Origin: Flavobacterium gelidilacus DSM 15343
Lineage (GTDB): Bacteria > Bacteroidota > Bacteroidia > Flavobacteriales > Flavobacteriaceae
DNA: 64,000 nucleotides
Assembly (NCBI RefSeq): GCF_000422685.1
Contig: NZ_KE383904.1
Coordinates: 354,452 to 418,451 of the forward strand
Reading direction: 5' to 3'
Position numbers and translations under genes: made by a program
Shown here: piece by piece, positions 51,504-62,233 of the stretch
Layout: each line of letters starts with the position of its first letter
Position numbering within the stretch: the stretch's first letter is position 1
Notes under the pieces: model-generated
Told to the model about the DNA's origin: nothing
Seen by the model: the letters and a program-made list of their open reading frames with translations, nothing else
Database searches by the model: none

Positions 51504-51531
51504 GATTCATGTATAAGTTACTATTATGCTT

Positions 51532-51561
51532 CGAAGATACTAACTCACAAGGAAATTTCAA
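51532..51561 (-). promoter_or_regulatory. Candidate promoter of the DUF349 gene
   Basis: On the minus strand TTG (51559-51561), 19-nt spacer, TATCTTCG (51532-51539; one base off TAnnTTTG), 29 nt upstream of the ATG. Confidence 0.4.
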
Positions 51562-51642
51562 AAGAAAAAGCTAAAGATTAAACATTAAAGAGTAACAACC
51601 AGAAGTTTCGAGATTGTTTTTTAATTTTTAAATTGAAATAAA

Positions 51643-52401
51643 TTATTTTTTATTCCAGATTTTCCATGATTTTTCTGCCTGAAAAACCAACATATCATAT
51701 CCATTTTTTGTTGTAGCTCCTTGTTCTTTTGCCTTTTTTAAGAACATAGATTCTTCAGGATTATACACTAAATCAAAGGCAATGTGTTTCTTTGATAATA
51801 AGCTGTAATCAAATTTTGGATAATCTTCAATGTTTGGGAAGGTTCCAACTGGAGTTGTGTTTATAATTATAGAATATTCTTCAAATAAAGCAGCATCAAT
51901 TTCATCATAAGATATTTGAAATTCATTTGGATTTCTTGAGACGAAATCATATTCAATATTTAGTTTTTTTAAAGCAAAAGCAATCCCTTTACTTGCTCCA
52001 CCAGTTCCTAAAATTAATGCTTTTGTATGATGTGATTCTAATAAAGGTTTTAACGATTTTTTAAAACCATAAAAATCAGTGTTATAGCCAATTAGTTTTT
52101 TTTGTTTATTGATAACGATGGTGTTGACAGAACCAATTTTTTTTGCGTTTTTGGATAAAGAATCTAAGTATGGAATAACTTCTTCTTTGTAAGGAATAGT
52201 TACATTTAAGCCTTTCAATCCTTTGTTTTTAGCAAAAATTTCAGGAAATTCTTTAATAGAAGGTAAGTCAAAGTTTAAATATTCGCAGTTATCAAAATGA
52301 TAAGCTGTGAATTTTTCAGTAAAGTGTTTTTTAGAAAAAGAATAGCTTATGTCTTTACCGACTAAACCATATTTTTTCTGTTTTTTTACTTTCTTTTTCA
52401 T
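51643..52401 (-). CDS. aroE: Shikimate dehydrogenase
   Basis: 252 aa. Reduces 3-dehydroshikimate to shikimate with NADPH in aromatic amino-acid synthesis. Substrate-site residues in GKDISYSFSKKHFTEKF (Ser pair) and NVTIPYKEEVIPYLD (catalytic Lys), then SVNTIV, GYNTDFYGF, the nucleotide-binding LGTGGASKGIAFAL and INTTPVGTFP. The N-terminus has an extra Lys-rich leader (MKKKVKKQKK) not usual in the family. It lies 10 bp after the DUF368 gene in the same operon. Confidence 0.95.
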   Translation of the reverse strand: MKKKVKKQKKYGLVGKDISYSFSKKHFTEKFTAYHFDNCEYLNFDLPSIKEFPEIFAKNKGLKGLNVTIPYKEEVIPYLDSLSKNAKKIGSVNTIVINKQKKLIGYNTDFYGFKKSLKPLLESHHTKALILGTGGASKGIAFALKKLNIEYDFVSRNPNEFQISYDEIDAALFEEYSIIINTTPVGTFPNIEDYPKFDYSLLSKKHIAFDLVYNPEESMFLKKAKEQGATTKNGYDMLVFQAEKSWKIWNKK

Positions 52402-52411
52402 CTTTAAATCA

Positions 52412-53380
52412 TTAATTTTTTCCTAATCGAGCGGCAATTTTTTCCATTCCGTAAATTACAAGAAATCCAAAAACAGCTAAAAGGATTGAAGTTAAAACTT
52501 GCGCATCACCATTAAATTCTTGGGGTAAAATACTTTTTTCTAAAAAAGGGACTGTTTCTCCGTGACTGTTTATGCGAGTTTCTAACACTTCTTTCCATGG
52601 CCAAACTTTGTTTAGTGAGCCAATCATAAATCCAATTAATAAAGCTAAAGTAGTGTTTTTATGGCGTTCAAACATCCAATGTAGAATTTTTGAAAAAGAC
52701 TTTAAACCAATAATTGCGCCAATTGCAAAGACTCCAAGTTTCATCATTGCAGTTGAAAGTAACTCCATATTCATTTGGGTTAAACCTTCTCTAAATTGGT
52801 TTATTGTGCTAATTACGGTTTCATAAGAACCCATCAATAATAATATAAAAGCTCCAGAAATTCCGGGTAAAATCATAGCTATTATGGCAATAAAACCAGA
52901 TAAAAAAAGATAAGGATAACTTTCTGGACTGCTTACTGGTCTTGCAATTGTAATGTAATATGTCAAAATAACGCCAATAATTAAAGCTACAATTGAAACT
53001 ATTTCCCACTTAGTTATTTGTTTCCAAATAAGTAAAATACTTGCAATAATTAATCCGAAGAAAAAGGACCAAACCATAATAGGTTTAGAAGCTAATAGAT
53101 GTGTTATTATTTTTGAAAAAGTTAGGACACTTATTCCAATTCCGATAACCAATGAAAGTAAAAAAGAAGCATTTGCTTTTTTCCATGCTGCTTTTAAGCC
53201 TTCTTTTTTTAGTGTTTTTAAAAGAGAAAGGTTAATTCCGTTTATGCTGTCAATTAATTCTTGATATATTCCTGAAATAAAAGCAATTGTACCACCAGAA
53301 ACTCCTGGAACAACATCTGCTGCTCCCATGGCAATTCCTTTTAGTGTAATGATTAAGTAATCGGGAAAAATTTTTCTCAT
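52412..53380 (-). CDS. DUF368 membrane protein (PopT-type polyprenyl-phosphate translocase)
   Basis: 322 aa with eight or nine TM helices. The N-terminal GIAMGAADVVPGVSGGTIAFISGIYQELI and central MILPGISGAFILLLMGSYE are the paired family motifs of DUF368. Members (PopT) have been shown in other bacteria to recycle undecaprenyl phosphate across the membrane, the carrier needed for peptidoglycan, O-antigen and other glycans. Full-length. It precedes aroE; no direct functional link to it. Confidence 0.88.
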   Translation of the reverse strand: MRKIFPDYLIITLKGIAMGAADVVPGVSGGTIAFISGIYQELIDSINGINLSLLKTLKKEGLKAAWKKANASFLLSLVIGIGISVLTFSKIITHLLASKPIMVWSFFFGLIIASILLIWKQITKWEIVSIVALIIGVILTYYITIARPVSSPESYPYLFLSGFIAIIAMILPGISGAFILLLMGSYETVISTINQFREGLTQMNMELLSTAMMKLGVFAIGAIIGLKSFSKILHWMFERHKNTTLALLIGFMIGSLNKVWPWKEVLETRINSHGETVPFLEKSILPQEFNGDAQVLTSILLAVFGFLVIYGMEKIAARLGKN

Positions 53381-53410
53381 GGTATGAAATAAGCTAAATC
53401 AAAGTATAAA

Positions 53411-54808
53411 CTAATTTCTAAATTTAATAATTTGATTTTGAATTGATTTTTTATTCCAAATTATCGGAAAATTATTTTCTAAAATACTGTGATTTTTGTA
53501 ATTACTTTGCAAGGCATTAACTAAATGAAACTTCCCTTTTTTAGTCTGATTTAGAATGTAATATAAACCAGCTAAACGGTATTCAATTTCATAATGGTCT
53601 GGATGATTTTCTACACCATGTAATAATGCTTCAATGGCAATTTGATAATCACCAACATACTGCAATGAATCTGCCCAAAAGATATAAGTATCTAAATCAG
53701 TATCGCCTAATTCAAATGCTCTTCTATACCCATATTCAGCTTCTTCATACGATTTTAAAGCTCTATTTATAGAGGCAAAACGCTTCCAATATAATTTATT
53801 ATCACCTTCAATTCCAATAGCTTTATTTACATAATACAAAGCCTTTTTATAGTCAAATTGTCTAATGTAAAAGTCTGTAATGGCAATCCAAGCTTTATCT
53901 AATAAAGGATCTTCGTGAACAGTTTTTGAATAAAATTTTAATGCTTCTTTGTTATTGCCTAATTTTTCATAACATTTGGCTACACGCAGAAGTACAAAAG
54001 AAGTTACATCATCTAATTCCATAGTAATTTTGTAACAATCAATGGCTTCTTGGTATTTTTTTAATTTTTCAAGAGCTTTTGCTTTTTCTAAATAAGCCCC
54101 TAAAAATGAATCGTCAATTAAGGTGGCATATTCAAAAGCCCAAACTGCTTTTTCAAAGTTTTTTAAAGCATAATATTGACGGCCTAATTGATGCCAAGCT
54201 ACTTCGCTATATGGATTTCTGTTGATGAATTGGTCTAAATATAAAATAGCTTCTTGGTTTTGATCCAAGAAATCAAAGCAGTAAACTACATTATATAGTG
54301 ATGAATAATCTTCAGTGTCTTCGTTTAAACATTTGATGAAATTTTCTTTGGCTAATTCTAAATTATCCATAAAAAGATATTCCATTCCAATCATTGAATA
54401 TACATCTGCAAAATCATCTGTATACTTAAGAGCAGTTTTTAAAGATTCTATAGCTTTTTCGTGCTCATCTTTTTTAGAAAAAATATTTGCTTTTTGTATA
54501 TAAATTTCTTCGTTTGTAGGTTCAATAGCATATAGTTCATTCAATAATTTATCTGCTAATTCAACTTTATCATCAAAAATTAATATTTCTACTTGAACTA
54601 ACTTTAATCCAGTAGATTTTGGATGTTGCTCTAAGGCAAGTTTAAGTGCTTTTTTGGCAAGATTTAGCCTTCCTGTATCCATGTAATGAAGAATTATTTC
54701 TTCAAACTCTTCAGAATCAAAAAATAAAACCTTGTTAGTTTTAAGCATTGATTCAAATTTGGATAAGGATAAGCCTTGGTTGTTTTCTTCTTCGTGACTC
54801 AAATTCAT
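53411..54808 (-). CDS. Cytoplasmic TPR-repeat protein
   Basis: 465 aa, no signal peptide. At least nine tetratricopeptide repeats of about 34 residues from residue 30 on (NLAKKALKLALEQHPKS, KAIESLKTALKYTDDFADVYSMIG, WHQLGRQYYALKNFEKAVWAFEYA, LDKAWIAITDFYIRQFDYKKALYYV). A scaffold for protein-protein interaction; partners unknown. It lies 30 bp upstream of the DUF368 gene and may share its transcript. A widespread Flavobacteriia gene without a known role. Confidence 0.88.
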   Translation of the reverse strand: MNLSHEEENNQGLSLSKFESMLKTNKVLFFDSEEFEEIILHYMDTGRLNLAKKALKLALEQHPKSTGLKLVQVEILIFDDKVELADKLLNELYAIEPTNEEIYIQKANIFSKKDEHEKAIESLKTALKYTDDFADVYSMIGMEYLFMDNLELAKENFIKCLNEDTEDYSSLYNVVYCFDFLDQNQEAILYLDQFINRNPYSEVAWHQLGRQYYALKNFEKAVWAFEYATLIDDSFLGAYLEKAKALEKLKKYQEAIDCYKITMELDDVTSFVLLRVAKCYEKLGNNKEALKFYSKTVHEDPLLDKAWIAITDFYIRQFDYKKALYYVNKAIGIEGDNKLYWKRFASINRALKSYEEAEYGYRRAFELGDTDLDTYIFWADSLQYVGDYQIAIEALLHGVENHPDHYEIEYRLAGLYYILNQTKKGKFHLVNALQSNYKNHSILENNFPIIWNKKSIQNQIIKFRN

Positions 54809-54976
54809 AGCTTTTGGTTTTGAATATTTATCCTATTTAAAATTAACTAAATTAAAGGCTAATCTGATTTTTAGCTTTTATTGTTTTAAACAATTTAATT
54901 AACAATTTCAATAGTTAAACCGCTAAAAATTAACAAGTAAAGGTTTTTCATTTTTTGATTTTCCAATAGTTGCCTT

Positions 54977-56161
54977 TTATTCAGCGTCAATTTCATTAAG
55001 AACTTCAAGAATAATGCCACAACCTTCTTTAATTTCTTCGTTTGAAATTGTAAGTGGTGGAGTGATGCGTATAGCACAACCTTCAAACAATAACCAAAAT
55101 AAAATTAAACCTTTGTCTTGACAGCGTAGTATGACTTTGTCTGTTATTTCAGGACTTTTTGTCATGGCAGCTAACATTAAGCCTTTTCCACGAATTTCGG
55201 TAATTAAAGGATGAACCAATAATTTTCGAATTAATTGTTCTTTTTCTAAGGCTTGTTGCATTAAATCGGTTTCAGTTAATTCTTGTAAAGTAGCTAAACA
55301 TGCTGCAGCAATAATGGGATGACCTCCAAAAGTTGTTATGTGTCCTAATTTTGGGTTATGGCTTAGTAAATCCATCATTTTTTCTGAAGCTGTAAAAGCA
55401 CCAACAGGCATTCCACTTCCCATTCCTTTTCCCATGACAACTACATCTGGAATAACATCATAGTTTTGAAATCCAAATAATTTTCCTGTTCGACCAAAAC
55501 CAGGTTGGATTTCATCTAAAATCATAATTGCTCCAACTTCATCACAACGTTGTCTGACTTTTTTAAGAAAATCATTATGTGGTTGAATAAATCCAGCACC
55601 ACCTTGAATGGTTTCTAAAAGAATTCCGGCAGTTTTTGTAGTTATTTTTTCTAAATCAGCTTCATTATTAAATGTAATAAAATCTACATCTGGAATTAAA
55701 GGTCTAAATATTTGTTTGCGTTCTTCAAAACCCATTACACTCAAACTTCCCATAGTATTTCCATGATAAGCGTTGTGACAAGAGATCAATTGACTTCGTC
55801 CTGTGACTCTTCTAGCGAGTTTTAAAGCACCTTCAATAGCTTCTGTTCCAGAATTTACTAAATAAGTTTTTGTTAATGGATAAGGTAGGTTTTCTGCTAA
55901 TAATTTACACAATTCAACAGCTGGTGATTGAGCATATTCACCATAAACCATTACATGTGAATACTTATCCAATTGAGTTTTTATGGCATCATTTACTCTT
56001 TTATTTTGATGTCCAAGTGTATTTGCTGAAACTCCAGCTACGAAATCAAGAAATTTAGTTCCTTTTGTATTATAAATATAAGAACCTTTAGCATGAGAAA
56101 TTTCCATTGCTAAAGGGTGAGGAGTCGTTTGTGCTTGGTATTTGAAAAAATCGGAAAGCAT
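54977..56161 (-). CDS. Class III aminotransferase (PLP-dependent)
   Basis: 394 aa. Fold-type I enzyme of the acetylornithine/4-aminobutyrate group: VNSGTEAIEGALKLARRVTGR, CHNAYHGNTMGSLSV, ETIQGGAGF, LDEIQPGFGRTGKLFGFQ (D216 binds the PLP nitrogen) and the Schiff-base lysine K245 in VVMGKGMGSGMPVGAF. Specific substrate cannot be told; no arginine or GABA gene is adjacent. It ends 168 bp upstream of the TPR gene start and lies downstream of the OstA-like gene, separated by a copy of the TATCTGTTGTCTG minirepeat. Confidence 0.92.
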   Translation of the reverse strand: MLSDFFKYQAQTTPHPLAMEISHAKGSYIYNTKGTKFLDFVAGVSANTLGHQNKRVNDAIKTQLDKYSHVMVYGEYAQSPAVELCKLLAENLPYPLTKTYLVNSGTEAIEGALKLARRVTGRSQLISCHNAYHGNTMGSLSVMGFEERKQIFRPLIPDVDFITFNNEADLEKITTKTAGILLETIQGGAGFIQPHNDFLKKVRQRCDEVGAIMILDEIQPGFGRTGKLFGFQNYDVIPDVVVMGKGMGSGMPVGAFTASEKMMDLLSHNPKLGHITTFGGHPIIAAACLATLQELTETDLMQQALEKEQLIRKLLVHPLITEIRGKGLMLAAMTKSPEITDKVILRCQDKGLILFWLLFEGCAIRITPPLTISNEEIKEGCGIILEVLNEIDAE

Positions 56162-56174
56162 TTTTGTGGTTTAT

Positions 56175-56190
56175 TATCTGTTGTCTGAAA
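56175..56190. repeat. Copy of the TATCTGTTGTCTG minirepeat
   Basis: TATCTGTTGTCTGAAA at 56175-56190, identical to the second unit at 16226-16241 and located in the same kind of place, a short gap between two minus-strand genes. Confidence 0.7.
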
Positions 56191-56210
56191 ATCTTTTATC
56201 GGATGTATTC

Positions 56211-57869
56211 CTATTTTTTCTTTTTAGGTTTCTTTTTGTCAAATTCTAAAGTTTCTTTAAGAATTTCCATTGGTTTGTCTTCAATTAATTCTTTAGCTTT
56301 AGTCTCAGTTTGAATTTTTTCGTCTAAATCGAGTTCGTCTTGAGGAAAAATGTCTTCTTTTGATTTTATTTCTTCATCACCACGCCAGAGAAAACCTCGA
56401 AGTCTTCTGGCATTTTCAGGAAATTCTTCTTCTGGATAAATGTAACCGTCAGTTTTATTAAAGAAAGTTATGGTTTCGATTTTGTTTTCTACTAATTCTA
56501 AATTGATTCTACTGCAAACACTTTTGTTTATTCCAACCAATTCATCCTCTTCATTATATAAATATGATATGGCTTCACAATTTTTAACAATATCTACTTC
56601 ATAAAGTTTGTTTTCTCTAAATTTTCCATATAGGTTTTGTCCCTTAACCTGATTGTATCCGTTTTCACTTAAAGTATCTTTTTGAATCAGAAAAGCATTA
56701 TTTAGTACTTTTAAAGAATCTACTTTTTCTGATTCGTTATTGCCAATAATGTGCATTATATCTCCTGTCATTTGGCTTTTGTTGCTCCATAAAATTGGCT
56801 TTCCAATCATTTTAGTTAAAGCATTTTTATTACTCGAATGAAGAGAATCACATTTTCCACTCATGTCTAAATTAAAGAATCTTACATTGTTATAAGCTCT
56901 AATAATTCGATTTTCTGGTGGTCCAGTTACCAAAATACGTTTTCCATGCATGTACATAGAATCATTTTCGGTTTTGGTAATAATCAATGCCTTTTTAGTA
57001 ATAAACATTGAGTCGTTTTTGGTTAACGTATTTCTATAAACTTCAGCATAGTGTCCTTTTGCAACCAAATTATTAACTGTATCTGTAATTTTTACATTGT
57101 TGACTAATTTGGAAAAGTTTTTCTTTCGATCATAGAAAATATCATCTCCTTCAATTCGTCTACTGTTGTAGAGAATGTGAGAGTTTTTTTTGAGTTTTCC
57201 GATATCATTTGTGGTGTCGTAGAAGCCATTTTCTGTATAAATATAATCCGTTTTGCTTGTAATAGTTGAAGGTCCATAAACATAAGCATGTCCAGAATTA
57301 TCATAGTAATCCAAATGATTTGTCTTGATTGTGCTTCTTGGGTTTACAACTGAAACGGCCGTTTTGAATGAATATTTTTTCTCATCCAAATAATATCTTC
57401 CTGATTTGCTTTTTAGGATATTGTCTTTATTAGTGATTGTCCCATAACTATTGTAAAAGGCTTGTTGAGATTTTCTGTCAAAATAAACAGTATCAGTTAC
57501 CAAATTTGAATCAGGAGAACGCATGTTTACATCACCAGTGGCAAAAGCAAATTCTTTATCTCCATTATATTCCGCATAACGGCTATTCATGAAAATAGTG
57601 TCACCCTGAACTAGTTGAACATTTCCAAAGGCTTTTACGTAATTTTCTGCTGTAAAGTGATAGGCTTTGTTACAGCTTATTTTTACTCCATTGTGAAGTA
57701 CACGTACATTTCCCGTAAAGACAATTGCTCCAGGAATTTCGTTTTGATTTTTATCTATAAAATCAGAATACTCAATAACAATTTTACCTGAATTATTGGT
57801 CTCATTCTGTGCAAAAAGAGAATTACTTGTCAGAATAAAAAGTAAAAATATGTAGATGTAATTTTTCAA
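56211..57869 (-). CDS. OstA-like protein (LptA/LptD N-terminal-type, LPS transport)
   Basis: 552 aa. Signal peptide (cleavage after LFAQ) followed by long stretches of LptA-like beta-jellyroll repeats: VFTGNVRVLHNGVKISCNKAYHF, VKAFGNVQLVQGDTIFMNSRYAEYNG, KSKSGRYYLDEKKYSFK, IYTENGFYD, DRKKNFSKLVNNVKITD. The C-terminal 60 residues are charged and Lys-rich (KKKPKKKK). Likely a periplasmic LPS-binding component of the transport bridge in Bacteroidota, where large OstA-like proteins are usual. The exact role is inferred from the fold. Confidence 0.85.
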   Translation of the reverse strand: MKNYIYIFLLFILTSNSLFAQNETNNSGKIVIEYSDFIDKNQNEIPGAIVFTGNVRVLHNGVKISCNKAYHFTAENYVKAFGNVQLVQGDTIFMNSRYAEYNGDKEFAFATGDVNMRSPDSNLVTDTVYFDRKSQQAFYNSYGTITNKDNILKSKSGRYYLDEKKYSFKTAVSVVNPRSTIKTNHLDYYDNSGHAYVYGPSTITSKTDYIYTENGFYDTTNDIGKLKKNSHILYNSRRIEGDDIFYDRKKNFSKLVNNVKITDTVNNLVAKGHYAEVYRNTLTKNDSMFITKKALIITKTENDSMYMHGKRILVTGPPENRIIRAYNNVRFFNLDMSGKCDSLHSSNKNALTKMIGKPILWSNKSQMTGDIMHIIGNNESEKVDSLKVLNNAFLIQKDTLSENGYNQVKGQNLYGKFRENKLYEVDIVKNCEAISYLYNEEDELVGINKSVCSRINLELVENKIETITFFNKTDGYIYPEEEFPENARRLRGFLWRGDEEIKSKEDIFPQDELDLDEKIQTETKAKELIEDKPMEILKETLEFDKKKPKKKK

Positions 57870-57886
57870 TGCTATTTATTTTATGT

Positions 57887-57894
57887 CAAATTTA
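57887..57894 (-). promoter_or_regulatory. Candidate -7 box for the OstA-like gene
   Basis: TAAATTTG on the minus strand, 18 nt upstream of the ATG at 57869; the nearest TTG upstream is 24 nt away, longer than optimal. Confidence 0.4.
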
Positions 57895-57953
57895 ATTAAA
57901 AAGTACAAAAGCTGATTTCAATTAAGAAAGTTTTATAAGTATGAGTATAAAAA

Positions 57954-57992
57954 AAACCGCAGAATCACAAATTTACGTGAAAACTACGGTTT
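57954..57992 (-). terminator. Terminator of purA
   Basis: AAACCG (57954-57959) and CGGTTT (57987-57992) with a nested CAC/GTG pairing inside; in the minus direction the stem is followed by a T-run of more than six bases. It lies 21 nt after the purA stop. Confidence 0.7.
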
Positions 57993-58012
57993 AATTTAAT
58001 TTAAAAATCTAA

Positions 58013-59326
<1,314 letters not shown>

Positions 59327-59764
59327 TTATTGTTTTTTTGTTGCGTAAAAATAAAGCGAATGTGTTTGGATATTAATTCCAAAAATTTCTTCCATGGTTT
59401 CTTTAATTTGTTGAATTCTTGGGTCACAAAATTCGATAACTTCACCTGAATCTGTCATGATAATGTGATCGTGTTGTTTGTCGAAATATGATTTTTCATA
59501 ATGTGCTTGATTCTGTCCAAATTGATGACGACGCACTAAGCCACATTCCAGTAGTAATTCTATAGTGTTATAAAGCGTTGCTCTACTTACACGATAATTT
59601 TTATTTTTCATTTTGATGTACAGAGATTCTATATCAAAATGTTCTTTTGATTCGTAAATTTCTTGAAGTATAGCAAAGCGTTCAGGAGTTTTGCGATGTG
59701 CTTTTTCTTCTAAATACTTGGTAAATACGTTTTTAACTACTTCTTGATTAGTGTTGTTTTCCAT
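59327..59764 (-). CDS. Fur-family transcriptional regulator
   Basis: 145 aa from the ATG at 59764 ([10 protein letters not shown]); two further ATGs lie at 59774-59779. Winged-helix N-terminal domain ([28 protein letters not shown] ... [22 protein letters not shown]) and C-terminal dimerisation domain with [22 protein letters not shown]. Metal-site residues H42, H98 and H100 and C113 remain, but the usual CxxC structural-zinc pairs are missing ([10 protein letters not shown] where many Fur/PerR proteins have C-x-x-C). It could be Fur-, PerR- or Zur-like. Directly upstream of purA. Confidence 0.88.
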   Translation of the reverse strand: MENNTNQEVVKNVFTKYLEEKAHRKTPERFAILQEIYESKEHFDIESLYIKMKNKNYRVSRATLYNTIELLLECGLVRRHQFGQNQAHYEKSYFDKQHDHIIMTDSGEVIEFCDPRIQQIKETMEEIFGINIQTHSLYFYATKKQ

Positions 59765-59786
59765 AAGGTTAACCATCATATAATGG

Positions 59787-59794
59787 CAAAGATA
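59787..59794 (-). promoter_or_regulatory. Candidate -7 box for the Fur-family/purA unit
   Basis: TATCTTTG on the minus strand, full TAnnTTTG match, 23 nt upstream of the ATG at 59764. No -33 TTG. Confidence 0.5.
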
Positions 59795-59860
59795 CTTTTT
59801 ATTTTTTTGATTTTGTTTTCTGTGTTAAATACGTTTTCCAATTTTATTAACAATAGAATT

Positions 59861-62092
59861 TTAATTCTTATAAATTCTAGTTATTTTTTCAATTCCGTCC
59901 ACTTTTTTAATATTTTCTATTAATTTTTTCAGGATAGTATTATTAGCCACAACCACTGTTATTTTTCCATTGAAAATTCCAGCATCACTGCTTAATGAAA
60001 TGTTTTGGATATTAACGTGCATTTGGTTCGAGATTACTTTTGTTAAGGCATTGGTAAGTCCCATTGTATCCATACCAGTAATGTTAAGCATTGCTCTAAA
60101 TTCTTCTTGGCTAGAATCGATCCACTTGGCTTGAATAATTCGATAAGCATAATTGGATTGCATGCTTATGGCGTTTGGACAATCTTTTTTATGCACTTTT
60201 ATACCTTCATTAATGGTTATAAAACCAAAAACTGGGTCTCCAGGAATAGGGTTGCAACATGTAGAAAGTTTATATTCTAATTTGTCTTGTTCTAAACCAA
60301 AAACAAGCATATCGTATTTTTTATTTAGCTCATTTTCTTTTATTTTTTCAGGCTTAACGCTTGGTGTTCGTGTAATTGTTTTCTTGAAAAAATTAACAAG
60401 AGTATTGTTTTTCTGTGATGCGAAGTCTTTAAGTTTTTGGTTGTCAATTGATCCTGAGCCTATCTTGTAAAATAAATCTAAACTTGTGTGTAATTTAAAA
60501 TAGTTTACCATTTCATTAACCGTTGTTTCATTTAACGTGATTTTTAAATGACGCAATTTTCGAGTTAGAATTTCTTTTCCGTCTTCGGCAATTTTTTTGG
60601 TACTTTCGTTTAAAACGTTTCTAATTTTATTTTTTGCTCTCGATGTTGTAACGTACTCAATCCATTGTGAAGTTGGTTTTTGATTTTCAGATGTAATAAT
60701 TTCGACTTGATCACCGCTATTAAGAACATGATTTAAGGGTACTAATTTTCCATTAACACGCGTTCCTCTTGTTTTGCAACCAATTTCGGAATGTATACTA
60801 AAAGCAAAATCCAACGAAGTTGCTCCTTTTGGTAAGGATTTTATGTCACCTTTTGGTGTAAAAATATAAATTTCTTTGGCATACAAATTCAGTTTGAACT
60901 CTTCAACAAAATCTACTGCATTGTTTGAAGAATGATTTTCAATAGCTTCTTTTAATTGATTTAGCCAAATTTCTAAACTATGTTCTTCACTACCAACACC
61001 TTTGTATTTGTGATGTGCAGCATAGCCCTTTTCAGCAATTTCGTCCATACGTTCACTACGCACTTGAATTTCTACCCAACGTCCTTTTGGTCCCATTACA
61101 GTAATGTGAAGTGCTTCATAGCCGCTTGATTTTGGGGATGAAATCCAATCTCGTAATCTGCTTGGACTTGGTCGGTAATGATCTGTTACAATTGAATAAA
61201 TTTTCCAGGCTAGGAATTTTTCTTCTTGAGGATTGGATTTATATATAATTCGAAGTGCAAACTTGTCATAAACTTCATCAAATGTTACTCCTTGCACTTT
61301 CATTTTTCTACGAATAGAATAGATTGATTTTGGTCTTCCTTTTAAAGAAAACTCTATCCCTTCTTTATTCAAAGATTCGCTAAGCACATCCGAAATAGCT
61401 TTAATGTATTCGTCTTGTTCTTCTTTGGTTTCTTTTATTTTACTTACAATGTCATTAAAAACTTCGGGTTCAGTATATTTTAACCCTAAATCTTCTAATT
61501 GTGTTTTGATATTATATAGACCTAAACGATGGGCAAGAGGAGCATAAATATATAGTGTTTCAGATGCAATTTTGGCCTGTTTATGATCTACCATGCTGTC
61601 CATGGTTTGCATGTTGTGCAATCTATCCGCAATTTTGATTAAGATTACTCGCACGTCTTCATTAAGCGTCAAAAGCATTTTACGAAAATTTTCCGCTTGC
61701 ATGGAACCACTTTGGTCCGTTTTTACTTGAGCAATTTTGGTTAATCCTTCGACTAATTGTGCGATTTTAGGATTAAACATTTTTTCAATTTCCTTGACTG
61801 TAATTTCAGTATCTTCAACTACATCGTGCATAAGAGCAGCAGCAATAGAGGTTGCTCCCAAACCAATTTCTGAAGCCACAATTTTAGCTACAGCAATAGG
61901 ATGGAATATATAAGCTTCTCCAGATTTTCGTCTTTGGTCTTTATGAGCATCAACAGCAACGTCAAAAGCTTTACGAATTAGCTTCTTGTCTTCGGCTGTA
62001 AGGGTTTGATAACTAATGCGTAAAAGTTCTTTGTATTCTTTCGCAATCGCTTTGTTTTCAGCTTCAATATCAATTTCTATCATAGTCTTCAT
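59861..62092 (-). CDS. Rel/SpoT-family bifunctional (p)ppGpp synthetase/hydrolase
   Basis: 743 aa. N-terminal HD hydrolase (HPIAVAKIV, AALMHDVVEDTEIT, KIADRLHNMQTMDSM), then the synthetase (GRPKSIYSIRRKM, SPKSSGYEALHITVMG, VEIQVRSERMDEIAEKGYAAHHKYK), TGS domain (IYIFTPKGDIKSLPKGATSLDFAF), a zinc-finger-like Cys segment (KLSTCCNPIPGDPVFGFIT) and a C-terminal ACT domain (LNITGMDTMGLTNALTKVI). Both active sites are complete. Controls the stringent response. An alternative start is the ATG at 62083. Confidence 0.97.
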   Translation of the reverse strand: MKTMIEIDIEAENKAIAKEYKELLRISYQTLTAEDKKLIRKAFDVAVDAHKDQRRKSGEAYIFHPIAVAKIVASEIGLGATSIAAALMHDVVEDTEITVKEIEKMFNPKIAQLVEGLTKIAQVKTDQSGSMQAENFRKMLLTLNEDVRVILIKIADRLHNMQTMDSMVDHKQAKIASETLYIYAPLAHRLGLYNIKTQLEDLGLKYTEPEVFNDIVSKIKETKEEQDEYIKAISDVLSESLNKEGIEFSLKGRPKSIYSIRRKMKVQGVTFDEVYDKFALRIIYKSNPQEEKFLAWKIYSIVTDHYRPSPSRLRDWISSPKSSGYEALHITVMGPKGRWVEIQVRSERMDEIAEKGYAAHHKYKGVGSEEHSLEIWLNQLKEAIENHSSNNAVDFVEEFKLNLYAKEIYIFTPKGDIKSLPKGATSLDFAFSIHSEIGCKTRGTRVNGKLVPLNHVLNSGDQVEIITSENQKPTSQWIEYVTTSRAKNKIRNVLNESTKKIAEDGKEILTRKLRHLKITLNETTVNEMVNYFKLHTSLDLFYKIGSGSIDNQKLKDFASQKNNTLVNFFKKTITRTPSVKPEKIKENELNKKYDMLVFGLEQDKLEYKLSTCCNPIPGDPVFGFITINEGIKVHKKDCPNAISMQSNYAYRIIQAKWIDSSQEEFRAMLNITGMDTMGLTNALTKVISNQMHVNIQNISLSSDAGIFNGKITVVVANNTILKKLIENIKKVDGIEKITRIYKN

Positions 62093-62111
62093 TATATACC
62101 TAAAGTTATAA

Positions 62112-62119
62112 CAAAGTTA
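62112..62119 (-). promoter_or_regulatory. Candidate -7 box for the Rel/SpoT gene
   Basis: TAACTTTG on the minus strand, 20 nt upstream of the ATG at 62092; no TTG at standard spacing. Confidence 0.45.
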
Positions 62120-62201
62120 TGGAATGGACAACTATTTTTTTACGGATTTTTTGATTTTTAGATATTGGATTTTCGTATGTTAGATTTTGAGTAATTTTCA
62201 T

Positions 62202-62209
62202 TAAATTTG
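62202..62209 (+). promoter_or_regulatory. Candidate -7 box for the antitoxin gene
   Basis: TAAATTTG (TAnnTTTG), 24 nt upstream of the ATG at 62234; no good -33. Confidence 0.35.
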
Positions 62210-62233
62210 TTTTGATAATTTTAAACAAATAAT

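Noticed and set aside
54895..55086. 63-codon frame at the end of the class III aminotransferase gene
   Set aside because: Shares most of its length with the aminotransferase frame on the same strand and has no domain of its own.
60153..60470. 105-codon plus-strand frame inside the Rel/SpoT gene
   Set aside because: Antisense to conserved coding sequence without independent support.
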